A stretch of DNA of 64,000 bases. It comes from Streptococcus mitis 17/34 (GTDB lineage: Bacteria > Bacillota > Bacilli > Lactobacillales > Streptococcaceae). A program made the translations under genes and the position numbers. The stretch covers positions 124,001 through 188,000 of the forward strand of contig ASZZ01000001.1 of assembly GCA_000430305.1 (NCBI GenBank), written 5' to 3'. Positions 17,161-25,862 of the stretch are shown one piece after another. The notes beneath the pieces were generated by a model, which was not told the origin of the DNA, ran no database searches, and saw only the letters and a list, made by a program, of their open reading frames with translations. Position 1 is the first letter of the stretch; the number at the start of each line of letters is the position of its first letter.

Positions 17161-17260
17161 TTGAAAGTTTTCTCCCTTCATTGAGTGAATGGATTTCTAT
17201 CCACAGTAGTGAGTGCTTATTATATAAAAAATCTTGCCTAATGTCAATTCAAACTAAAAT

Positions 17261-17347
17261 AGTTCTCTAGGAAACTTTTTTCTTGACATCTCTTTTTAAA
17301 GTGGTAAAATAGTTCTCATGAAAACTTAATTAGTTCCTAGGAGAACT
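17261..17347 (+). promoter_or_regulatory. Promoter and three operator-like dyads of the MarR-ABC operon
   Basis: Promoter TTGACA (17283-17288), 16-bp spacer, TAAAAT (17305-17310). Three related 16-bp dyads: AGTTCTCTAGGAAACT (17261-17276), AGTTCTCATGAAAACT (17311-17326) and AGTTCCTAGGAGAACT (17332-17347). They start 50 and 21 bp apart, whole helical turns, flanking the promoter. Likely sites for the MarR protein encoded next. Confidence 0.7.
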
Positions 17348-17374
17348 AAATGTGATAGTTAGAAAGGAGTTAGT

Positions 17375-17836
17375 ATGGATAAACCGATGTTGGTCTTTAA
17401 GCGTTTTGGTCATCAGATTCATCTGATGGTGCAAAAGGAAGCCAAGCGTTGTGGCATTGAATTTATGGGTGGACCACAAGGTCAAGTTGTACGTTTTTTA
17501 GATAGCCGTGAGGAAAATCAAGACTTGGTATTGATTAAAGATATCGAGCAGGAACTCAATATTACCAAGTCTGTAGCGAGTAACTTGGTCAAGCGTATGG
17601 TGCAAAATGATTTGGTGGAATTGGAGGCGAGTCCTGTCGATAAGCGGGCCAAGTTTGTTCGTCTGACGGACAAATCGCGTTCTCAAATGAAGCAGGTTAA
17701 AGCCTTTTTTGAACGCATTGACAACCAGTTGATGGCAGACATTGATGGAGATGAATTACTGATTTTTGAGAAAGTCCTCAATCAACTACAGGAAAATATC
17801 AAGAGAATAGGAGGAGATAATGAAGAAATTAGCTAA
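17375..17836 (+). CDS. MarR family transcriptional regulator
   Basis: 153 aa winged-helix regulator. The recognition region reads NITKSVASNLVKRMVQNDLVE and the wing ASPVDKRAKFVRLTDKSR, typical of MarR. It overlaps the following ABC gene by 17 bases, so it should autoregulate the operon through the dyads at 17261-17347. The ligand is unknown; the linked exporters suggest a toxic compound. Confidence 0.92.
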   Translation: MDKPMLVFKRFGHQIHLMVQKEAKRCGIEFMGGPQGQVVRFLDSREENQDLVLIKDIEQELNITKSVASNLVKRMVQNDLVELEASPVDKRAKFVRLTDKSRSQMKQVKAFFERIDNQLMADIDGDELLIFEKVLNQLQENIKRIGGDNEEIS

Positions 17837-19588
17837 ACGAATTAGTAGAAAAGAATGGGGGATGATTTTATTAGCCATTCTCTTTACATGCTTTTCGGTC
17901 TATCTAGAATTGGAAGTTCCGACCTATATCTCGAAAATCACGGATTTGCTAGGAAGTCAAGGAACCAACTTGGATGAGTTATGGCAACCAGCAGGTATGA
18001 TGGTCGGAATGTCTTTTTTTGCCTTCTTGTCCGCAGTCGCAGTTGGATTTTTTGCATCCAGAGTGGCTGCTTCTTACACTAGTAGGTTGAGAAGTGATAT
18101 TTTTAATCGAGTTTTAGATTACTCACAGACAGAGATTAAGAAGTTCTCTATTCCCAGCCTCTTAACTCGTACCACTAATGATATTACTCAAGTTCAGATG
18201 CTGATCATCATGGGCTTGCAAGTGGTTACGCGTGGTCCGATTATGGCTATCTGGGCTATTGGGAAGATCTTAGGGCATTCAGAATACTGGCTCTGGGCTG
18301 TACTTGTGGCAGTGATTGTCAATGTTTTGATGACAACAGTTTTGATGACGCTAGCCTTTCCAAAACAGTCCTTGATTCAAAGTTTGACTGATAAACTGAA
18401 CAGTATCACTTGTGAAAGTTTAACAGGCATTCGTGTCGTTCGTGCCTACAATGCCGAAAAGTACCAAGATGAAAAATTTGCAGCAGCAAATGATGAATTG
18501 ACACGCTTGAATTTGTTTGTAAATCGTCTCATGGCCATTTTAAATCCCATTATGATGGGGATTTCAAGTGGTTTGAGTGTGGCGATTTACTGGATAGGGG
18601 CCTATGTGATTAACGATGCTGCTCCGACAGCGCGTCTGCCTCTCTTTAGTGACATGGTTGTTTTCATGTCTTATGCCATGCAGGTTGTTATGGGATTCCT
18701 TCTCATGGGGGCACTCTTCATCGTTCTTCCCCGAACTATGGTCTCTGCTAAGCGGATTAATCAGGTTCTAGATTTGCATTCTTCTATCCAAAATCCTGCT
18801 CAAGTGCAGCTGGCTGATGAAAATCTCAAAGGTCAGGTCGAGTTTAAGGATGTGACTTTCCGCTATGCGGCAAATTCGGAGGCGGTTATTGAGCATGTTA
18901 GCTTTAGAGCAGAAGCTGGCCAAACAGTTGCCTTTATAGGGTCAACGGGTTCTGGTAAATCAACTCTAGTCAATCTAATTCCACGTTTTTATGACGTATC
19001 AGCAGGAGAAATCCTAGTGGATGGAGTTAATGTTCAAGATTATGCCTTGGAAGATTTGCGCAACAAGGTCGGCTATATTCCACAAAAAGCTGTACTCTTT
19101 TCAGGTGATGTCAAGGGCAATCTAGACTTTGGACAGAGTCAAGAAACACCGCTTAGTGAACAAGCTATGTGGCAAGCCTTAGAATTGGCCCAGTCTAAGA
19201 ACTTTATCGAAGACAAGGAAGCGGGCTTAGAGTCAGAAGTAGCCCAAGGAGGAACCAACTTCTCAGGTGGACAAAGACAGCGTCTGGCCATTGCGCGTGC
19301 CTTGGCTCGGAAGCCAGAAATCCTCATCTTTGATGACTCCTTCTCAGCCTTGGACTACAAGACAGATCGAGTCCTACGCCAAGAGCTAGCAGAGAAAACC
19401 AAGTCTATGACCAAGCTCATTGTCGCACAGCGTATTTCAACGATTATGGACGCAGATTTGATTTTGGTCTTGGATCAAGGAAAAGTCGTGGGGCAAGGCA
19501 CCCACAAGGAACTTCTAGCTAATAACGAAGTTACCAAGAAATTGCCTATTCACAATTATCGAAGGAGGAATTGGAACATGGAAAATAA
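17820..19588 (+). CDS. Multidrug-type ABC transporter, first half-transporter, frame broken near the 3' end
   Basis: N-terminal exporter membrane domain with six helices (residues about 15-310), then an ATPase domain with Walker A GSTGSGKST, signature FSGGQRQR and Walker B ILIFDDS. Family: heterodimeric MsbA/LmrA-like exporters. A T is missing from GTT at about 19530-19532; without it the frame runs on into the next gene. Restoring it gives GTHKELLANNEVYQEIAYSQLSK and a stop at 19586-19588, about 589 aa. It overlaps its partner by 11 bases. Confidence 0.88.
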
Positions 19589-21337
19589 AAAAATGTCTCT
19601 TTGGAAACAGAGTAAACCCTATCTTGCAGGTCTCCAGTTTGCCCTTCTAATCGCTTTTTTAGCAACAATTCTATCCAATATCATTACTGTATATGGTCCA
19701 ACTCGTATCAAGGAAATGACCAATATTATTGCAAGTGGTCTAGAAACAAGTGTGGATGTCGCTGCGGTTGCAGCTATTGGTGGTTTTTTAGCCGTTATCT
19801 ATGTGATTGGACTTTTATCAAATTATTTGCAGGCATTTCTGTTTACAACAGCCATTCAACGTTTTTCAGAGCGTTTGAGAAGAGCTATTGCAGAGAAAAT
19901 CAATCGCCTTCCATTGGGATATTTTGATGGACATTCTCAAGGAGATACCTTGTCTCGTGTGACTAATGACGTTGACACTGCAGCCCAATCCCTCAATCAA
20001 AGTCTGGGAACAGTTCTTTCATCTAGTTTATTGGTCGTGGCAGTCTTGGTGACCATGTTTGGGATGAACTGGATTTTAGCCTTAGTGACGGTTGTTTCAA
20101 CTCTTATCGGTTTTGCTTTCGTGTCCGTCTTTATGGGCAAATCGCAGGGCTTCTTTAAGAGTCAGCAACAGGATTTGGCGGCTGTAAATGGTTATGTAGA
20201 GGAAATGTACTCTGGCCATAATGTGGTGACCAGTTACAATGCTATCGAGAGTACCAAAGAAGAATTTGCGACATTAAACCATCGTCTGTATGACAGTATC
20301 TGGAAATCTCAGTTTATTTCAGGGATTATGATGCCGATCATGATGTTTATTGGGAACTTTAGCTATGCCTTAGTGATTATCGTCGGTGCAGCCTTGGCCT
20401 TGAATGGGCAGATTAGTATTGGGATTATCGTTGCCTTTATGGCCTACGTTCGTATCTTTTCTCAGCCTCTTTCACAAATTGCCCAAGGGATTACTAGTTT
20501 GCAGCAGGCTAGCGCAGCCATGGGACGCGTCTTCGAATTCTTAGGTGAAGAGGAAATGGAAGACGAATCCCATAAAGAAAGACAATTGAGCGATATGAAA
20601 GGTCAAGTGGTCTTTGATCGAGTTTCCTTTGGTTATACACCAGAGCGAACTATTATCCATGACTTTTCTGCGACAGCTCATGCAGGTCAAAAGGTTGCCA
20701 TTGTCGGACCGACTGGAGCTGGTAAGACAACCATTGTCAATCTTTTGATGAAGTTCTATGAGATTGATAAGGGAAGTATCCGCATCGATGGTGTGGATAC
20801 CAAAGAGATGAAGCGTTCGGAAGTACACGATGCCTTTTCAATGGTCTTGCAGGATACTTGGCTCTTTGAAGGAACTATTCGCGACAATCTTATCTATAAC
20901 CAAACAGGTATTAGTGATGAGTGCGTGATTGAAGCCAGTAAGGCTGTAGGGATTCACCACTTTATCATGACTCTACCAGATGGTTACGATACCGTCTTGG
21001 ATGATACAGTGACCTTGTCTGTCGGACAAAAACAACTCTTGACCATTGCTCGTGCTTTGCTGAAAGATGCGCCGCTCTTGATTTTGGATGAGGCGACCTC
21101 TTCGGTTGATACCCGTACAGAGGAATTGATCCAGAAAGCCATGGACCGATTGATGGAGGAAGAACTTCCTTTGTTATCGCCCACCGCTTGTCTACTATCC
21201 GAAATGCTGATTTGATTCTTGTCATGAAAGATGGCAATATCATCGAACAAGGAAATCATGATGAGTTGATGGCACAAGGAGGCTTCTATGCTGATCTTTA
21301 TAACAGTCAGTTTACAGAAGACGAAGCAGAAGAATAA
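19578..21337 (+). CDS. Multidrug-type ABC transporter, second half-transporter, frame broken near the 3' end
   Basis: Starts [20 protein letters not shown] at 19578 with GAAGGAGGAA upstream. Six-helix membrane domain, then Walker [10 protein letters not shown], the degenerate signature LSVGQKQLL and Walker [14 protein letters not shown] missing G at about 21158-21159 shifts the frame after MDRLMEG; the expected [20 protein letters not shown] runs on to 21337. About 586 aa when corrected. It forms a heterodimer with the preceding gene product, a pair regularly found with MarR regulators. Confidence 0.88.
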
Positions 21338-21342
21338 ATCGA

Positions 21343-21367
21343 AAGAAGGCTTGACGGCCTTCTTTTT
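21343..21367 (+). terminator. Terminator of the MarR-ABC operon
   Basis: AAGAAGGC (21343-21350) pairs with GCCTTCTT (21357-21364), then T. Confidence 0.8.
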
Positions 21368-21420
21368 CTGCACTATACTAGAAGACGAGTGCTTCCCTAT
21401 AAGCAAAATTTGAGTAAGTG

Positions 21421-21935
21421 ATGAAAAAATATATGAAAAATTATCAAGAATGGTATGGACACGTTGCTGGTAAGATTAAAAATAAGCCCTTTCTTCTGAG
21501 CTTGTTAAGAGCTTTCAATCGGTTCATGACCGTAGTTATGCCTATAGTTTATCTAACCTTATTAGCCACTACCTATCTCCAAGAAGGACTTGGGAAGCAG
21601 GTCTTGATGTATGTGTTTGTCCCTGCGTCAGGTTTTGTGATTTTGTCCCTTCTCCGTAAGAAACTCAATGCCCCTAGGCTTATGAAGTTTGGGAAATTGT
21701 ACCGCTACTAGACAGAGATAGTCCTGGTCAGTCTATGCCTAGTCGTCATGTCTTTTCAGCAACCATTATCTCCATGGCTTGTTTACACGCTAGTCTATCT
21801 GTAGGGGTTATCTTGTTGGTCTCGTCAGCTTTCCTCGGTCTAGTAAGAGTCCTAGGTGGCGTCCATTATCCCAAGGATGTCTTGGTTGGTTATGCTTGCG
21901 GACTTGTGTGGGGTATGATTTTCTTTCTATTTTGA
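21421..21935 (+). CDS. PAP2 family phosphatase, frame broken by 1-base deletion
   Basis: Membrane phosphatase of lipid pyrophosphates. The frame stops at 21711; adding one C at 21679 joins it to the rest and gives about 171 aa. The three PAP2 motifs are then complete: KKLNAPRP, PSRHVFSA and GLVRVLGGVHYPKD. Several membrane helices. The start is ATG at 21421; a GTG three bases earlier is possible. The weak ribosome binding site makes the exact start uncertain. Confidence 0.82.
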
Positions 21936-21999
21936 CCTGCAAGTTAAGGTAGCCTTACAACCACTTACGGGTCTAAAGTAACCACTTGCTTTTTTGCTC

Positions 22000-22028
22000 T
22001 TGTTTTCTTATTTTAGCTTTGATATAGT
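22000..22028 (+). promoter_or_regulatory. Promoter of LytTR-membrane protein operon
   Basis: TTGTTT (22000-22005), 17-bp spacer, extended TGA-TATAGT ending 22028. Confidence 0.55.
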
Positions 22029-22048
22029 AGAGTCAGAAAGGAGATGGA

Positions 22049-22495
22049 ATGAAGTTACGAATCGAAATTGATAGCAATTTAGAGGAAACTGAAATTGTCA
22101 TCAAGGCAGCGGCCTTGACAGATGAGATTGCGGATTTACAGCGACTCTTACAAGAGTCCAAGTCTCCTAGGTTGATTTTTTACAAAGGGACGGGTGAATA
22201 TTATCTGGACTTGTCGGAAATTCTTTTCTTTGAGACAGAAGGGAACAAGATTTATGCCCATACCCAGAAAGATGCCTACGAGGTTCGGCTCAAACTCTAT
22301 GAGTTAGAGTCTATCCTTCCTCGCTATTTTAGTCGAGTATCCAAGTCAACGATCGCTAATATTCGTCAGATTTATTCGGTGGACAAGTCCTTTTCAGGAA
22401 CGGGCACCATTTCCTTTTATCAGACCCACAAGGAGGTTCATGTCTCACGACATTATCAATCCCTCCTAAAAGAAAATCTAAGAAACATGAGGTAA
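22049..22495 (+). CDS. LytTR family DNA-binding regulator
   Basis: 148 aa. The C-terminal two thirds is a LytTR domain: LDLSEILFFETEGNKIYAHT, LPRYFSRVSKSTIANIRQIY and a terminal HVSRHYQSLLKENL. No receiver domain, so it belongs to the stand-alone LytTR regulators that are usually paired with an inhibitory membrane protein, as in streptococcal HdrRM/BrsRM. The next gene, four bases downstream, encodes such a membrane protein. Confidence 0.9.
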   Translation: MKLRIEIDSNLEETEIVIKAAALTDEIADLQRLLQESKSPRLIFYKGTGEYYLDLSEILFFETEGNKIYAHTQKDAYEVRLKLYELESILPRYFSRVSKSTIANIRQIYSVDKSFSGTGTISFYQTHKEVHVSRHYQSLLKENLRNMR

Positions 22496-22499
22496 GAAC

Positions 22500-23174
22500 A
22501 TGAAAAAGAAAGCATTTGGTATTGTGTTGCTCGTTTTAGCAACTTTGATATTATTGCAAGGAAATTTTGGAATCCCTTCTCTTGGAGGGCAAATTTGGCC
22601 CTTGATTGGTATTGCTTTTTTTGCCTACCAATCAGTTGGAGCTTTGTTGCGTCGCCACTTAACTTCAGCCTCTTTTACAGCTCTAGTAGCCCTCATGATT
22701 GCTAACCACTTTTATGATATTTTACCGATTCCAAATCAGTCTTTATTTTGGGCTAGTATTTTAATCGTAATGGGTGTCAGCGCACTCACTCATTCTAACA
22801 GAACTTGGAATGGAAAAAAATGGTGGTATGATGGTGAAAAGACCATTCTTACAGATAAGGAAGTCGCTTTTGGGACTGGGACTTTCTACAAGCAAGACCA
22901 AGAATTGGTAGAAGACCAAGTTGAAGTTGGTTTTGGGAATGCCAAGATATATTATGACAATGCAGAGATGTTAGGTGATAGTGCAACACTGAAAGTGGAA
23001 GTTGGTTTTGGCAATGCAGTTATCTATGTTCCTCAACATTGGAGAGTTGATTTAAAGGTAGAAACTTTCTGTGGTGTAGCCAAGGCAGATACTTCTCTAG
23101 CCCCAACCAGCAAAACCTTGATTATCCGTGGGGATGTGGCTTTTGGAAAGTTGGGAATTGTCTACGTTAAATAA
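22500..23174 (+). CDS. LiaF-like membrane protein, partner of LytTR regulator
   Basis: 224 aa. Four hydrophobic segments in residues 1-100, then a soluble C-terminal beta-rich domain with repeated motifs VEVGFGNAKIYY, VEVGFGNAVIYV and GDVAFGKLGIVYVK, as in LiaF/VraT cell-wall-stress proteins (DUF2154 type). Inferred role: membrane control of the upstream LytTR protein, possibly sensing envelope stress. Four-base gap to the regulator indicates coupled translation. Confidence 0.82.
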   Translation: MKKKAFGIVLLVLATLILLQGNFGIPSLGGQIWPLIGIAFFAYQSVGALLRRHLTSASFTALVALMIANHFYDILPIPNQSLFWASILIVMGVSALTHSNRTWNGKKWWYDGEKTILTDKEVAFGTGTFYKQDQELVEDQVEVGFGNAKIYYDNAEMLGDSATLKVEVGFGNAVIYVPQHWRVDLKVETFCGVAKADTSLAPTSKTLIIRGDVAFGKLGIVYVK

Positions 23175-23193
23175 AAAAAATATTCCAATTCCC

Positions 23194-23222
23194 TTGCAAA
23201 AATGAAGAAAGTGTGATAACAT
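23194..23222 (+). promoter_or_regulatory. rpmB promoter
   Basis: TTGCAA (23194-23199), 17-bp spacer, extended TGA-TAACAT ending 23222. The leader contains a GTGCTAGCAC palindrome near 23236-23245. Confidence 0.6.
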
Positions 23223-23280
23223 AGTACGGTATGTGGTGCTAGCACATCCGCTATATTAGATCTAATAGGAGGAAAACACA

Positions 23281-23469
23281 ATGGCTAAAGTATGTTACTT
23301 TACAGGTCGTAAGACTGTATCAGGAAACAACCGTTCACACGCGATGAACCAAACAAAACGTGCCGTAAAACCAAACCTTCAAAAAGTTACTGTTCTTATC
23401 GATGGTAAACCTAAAAAAGTTTGGGCTTCAGCTCGTGCTTTGAAATCAGGTAAAGTTGAACGCGTTTAA
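23281..23469 (+). CDS. rpmB: 50S ribosomal protein L28
   Basis: 62 aa, basic: starts [20 protein letters not shown] and ends KSGKVERV, the Firmicute L28 pattern without the second zinc CxxC. Strong ATAGGAGGA ribosome binding site; own promoter and terminator. Confidence 0.97.
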   Translation: MAKVCYFTGRKTVSGNNRSHAMNQTKRAVKPNLQKVTVLIDGKPKKVWASARALKSGKVERV

Positions 23470-23482
23470 TAATAAAAGTAAA

Positions 23483-23505
23483 GGAGACCTTAGGGTCTTT
23501 TTTCT
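23483..23505 (+). terminator. rpmB terminator
   Basis: AGACC (23485-23489) and GGTCT (23494-23498) with G-U extension, followed by a long T run. Confidence 0.75.
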
Positions 23506-23625
23506 TTTATTACGGGTATAACATCATTTGAAAAATAGAGTAAATATCCGCTGATACAGTATTCTGCTTTTACACTTGGGCTGAAATATGATAAAATAGA
23601 GTATCAACTAGTTGAGGTAAAAAGG

Positions 23626-23991
23626 ATGACTGTAAAAATTAATACAAAAGATGGTCAAATCGAACTAACAGATGAAGTGATTGCAACTGTCGTAGGCGGT
23701 GCAACAACTGAGATTTTTGGTGTGGTCGGTATGGCTAGTAAAAATGCCCTCAAAGATAACTTCCAAGCTCTGCTAGGTAAGGAAAATTATTCCAAAGGTG
23801 TCGTCGTAAAGGCGGACGCAGATGGCAGTATTGCAGTTGATGTATATACCGTGTTGAGCTACGGAACAAAGATTAGCGAAGTGTCAAAAAACATTCAAGA
23901 GCGTGTTCGTTTTAGTTTGGAAAACCAACTTGGAATTACTGCTCAGACTGTAAATGTCTACATTCAAAATATCAAAGTTGTAGGAGAATAA
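23626..23991 (+). CDS. Asp23/Gls24 family envelope stress response protein
   Basis: 121 aa single-domain DUF322 protein (starts MTVKINTKDGQIELTDEVIA, contains VKADADGSIAVDVYTVLSYG). The gene lies two bases upstream of fakA, an arrangement conserved in Firmicutes (yloU-yloV). Cellular role is unclear; relatives sit at the membrane and respond to envelope stress. Confidence 0.9.
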   Translation: MTVKINTKDGQIELTDEVIATVVGGATTEIFGVVGMASKNALKDNFQALLGKENYSKGVVVKADADGSIAVDVYTVLSYGTKISEVSKNIQERVRFSLENQLGITAQTVNVYIQNIKVVGE

Positions 23992-23993
23992 CC

Positions 23994-25661
23994 GTGTCAA
24001 AAATTACTACTAGCTTATTTCAAGAAATGGTGCAGGCTGCATCAACTCGCTTGAATAAGCAAGCTGAATATGTCAATTCATTAAACGTCTTTCCAGTTCC
24101 AGATGGAGATACTGGTACAAATATGGGAATGACCATTGAAAATGGTGCTAAGGAAGTTGCAGACAAACCAGCTTCTACAGTTGGAGAGGTAGCGAGCATT
24201 CTTGCTAAAGGGCTTTTGATGGGTGCGCGTGGGAACTCAGGAGTTATTACATCTCAGCTTTTCCGTGGATTTTCACAAGCTATCAAGGATAAAGACGAGT
24301 TAACAGGTCAAGACTTGGCCCTTGCCTTCCAATCAGGTGTAGAAGTTGCCTATAAGGCCGTGATGAAACCAGTTGAAGGAACGATTTTGACAGTTTCGCG
24401 TGGAGCTGCTATCGGTGCTAAGAAAAAGGCTGAGCAAACAGATGATGCTGTTGAAGTAATGCGTGCAGCCTTGGAAGGTGCTAAAACCGCTCTAGCTAAA
24501 ACGCCAGATATGCTTCCAGTCTTGAAGGAAGTTGGAGTTGTGGACTCAGGTGGTCAAGGACTGGTCTTCATCTACGAAGGGTTCCTTTCAGCCCTTACTG
24601 GTGAATATATTGCATCTGAGGACTTTGTAGCGACTCCTGCCAACATGAGTGAAATGATCAATGCGGAGCATCATAAGTCTGTAGCTGGTCACGTAGCGAC
24701 TGAGGACATTGCGTTTGGTTACTGTACTGAAATCATGGTAGCCCTTAAACAAGGTCCAACCTATGCTAAAGATTTTGACTACGACGAATTCCGTAACTAC
24801 TTGAATGAACTTGGGGACTCATTGCTTGTTGTCAATGACGATGAAATTGTCAAAGTCCATGTCCATACAGAAGATCCAGGACTTGTTATGCAAGAAGGTC
24901 TCAAATATGGTAGTTTGGTCAAGGTAAAAGTTGACAATATGCGTAACCAACACGAAGCACAGGTTGAAAAAGAAGCCGCTCAAGTTAGCAAGCCAGCTGA
25001 AGAAAAAGAGTATGCTTTGATTGCTGTAGTGGCTGGTAAAGGTCTAGCAGATATCTTCCGTTCTCAAGGCGTGGATTATGTTATCGAAGGCGGTCAAACC
25101 ATGAACCCTTCAACAGAAGACTTTATCAAGGCTGTTGAACAGGTCAACGCTCGTAATATTATCTTCCTGCCAAATAACAAGAATATCTTCATGGCGGCTC
25201 AATCTGCAGCAGAAGTTTTGGAACAACCAGCAGTAGTGGTAGAAGCTCGTACTCTTCCTCAAGGATTGACTAGTCTTCTTGCCTTTGATCCAAGCAAGTC
25301 AATCGAAGAAAACCAAGAGCGTATGACAGCTGCTCTTAGCGATGTCGTTAGCGGAAGCGTCACAACAGCTGTGCGTGATACAACGATTGATGGTTTAGAA
25401 ATCCATGAAAACGATAATCTTGGTATGGTCGATGGGAAAATTCTCGTGTCAAACCCTGATATGCACCAAACCTTGACAGAAACCTTGAAACATATGTTGG
25501 ATGAAGATAGTGAAATCGTAACATTCTATGTCGGTGAAGACGGAAGCGAAGAACTTGCTAATGAAATTGCTCAAGAAATCGCAGAAGAATTCGAAGACGT
25601 TGAAGTCGAGATTCACCAAGGCCAACAACCTGTTTACCCATACCTATTTAGTGTGGAATAA
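23994..25661 (+). CDS. fakA: Fatty acid kinase catalytic subunit FakA (DAK2 domain, YloV family)
   Basis: 555 aa, GTG start. The N-terminal Dak2/DhaL ATP domain shows FPVPDGDTGTNMGMT and the GARGNSGVI loop; the C-terminal half is the EDD-like region typical of YloV. FakA phosphorylates exogenous fatty acids carried by FakB, feeding phospholipid synthesis. Translationally coupled to the upstream Asp23-like gene. Length matches the family. Confidence 0.9.
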   Translation: MSKITTSLFQEMVQAASTRLNKQAEYVNSLNVFPVPDGDTGTNMGMTIENGAKEVADKPASTVGEVASILAKGLLMGARGNSGVITSQLFRGFSQAIKDKDELTGQDLALAFQSGVEVAYKAVMKPVEGTILTVSRGAAIGAKKKAEQTDDAVEVMRAALEGAKTALAKTPDMLPVLKEVGVVDSGGQGLVFIYEGFLSALTGEYIASEDFVATPANMSEMINAEHHKSVAGHVATEDIAFGYCTEIMVALKQGPTYAKDFDYDEFRNYLNELGDSLLVVNDDEIVKVHVHTEDPGLVMQEGLKYGSLVKVKVDNMRNQHEAQVEKEAAQVSKPAEEKEYALIAVVAGKGLADIFRSQGVDYVIEGGQTMNPSTEDFIKAVEQVNARNIIFLPNNKNIFMAAQSAAEVLEQPAVVVEARTLPQGLTSLLAFDPSKSIEENQERMTAALSDVVSGSVTTAVRDTTIDGLEIHENDNLGMVDGKILVSNPDMHQTLTETLKHMLDEDSEIVTFYVGEDGSEELANEIAQEIAEEFEDVEVEIHQGQQPVYPYLFSVE

Positions 25662-25670
25662 GATTAATGA

Positions 25671-25696
25671 AGGACTGAGAAATCAGTTCTTTTTTA
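25671..25696 (+). terminator. fakA terminator
   Basis: AGGACTG (25671-25677), GAGAAAT-type loop, CAGTTCT (25684-25690), then T run. Confidence 0.8.
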
Positions 25697-25769
25697 TTTT
25701 TTAATAAATGAAATCGATATCTTTTTTAATAAAAACAAAAATAATATTCATAAATAAACGTTAAAATAG

Positions 25770-25784
25770 AAAATTCAGAAAATT
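25770..25784 (+). promoter_or_regulatory. CodY box upstream of ilvB
   Basis: AAAATTCAGAAAATT matches the CodY consensus AATTTTCWGAAAATT at 13 of 15 positions and ends 12 bases before the -35 of the ilv promoter. CodY represses branched-chain synthesis genes when isoleucine is plentiful. Confidence 0.65.
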
Positions 25785-25796
25785 TCTTCTTTTCTC

Positions 25797-25824
25797 TTGA
25801 AAAATCTTGAAAAAATGGTATGAT
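25797..25824 (+). promoter_or_regulatory. ilvBNC promoter
   Basis: TTGAAA (25797-25802), 16-bp spacer, extended TGG-TATGAT ending 25824. Confidence 0.65.
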
Positions 25825-25862
25825 AGTAACAAGTTATTTTTAAGAGAAGAGAAAGGGGAACA

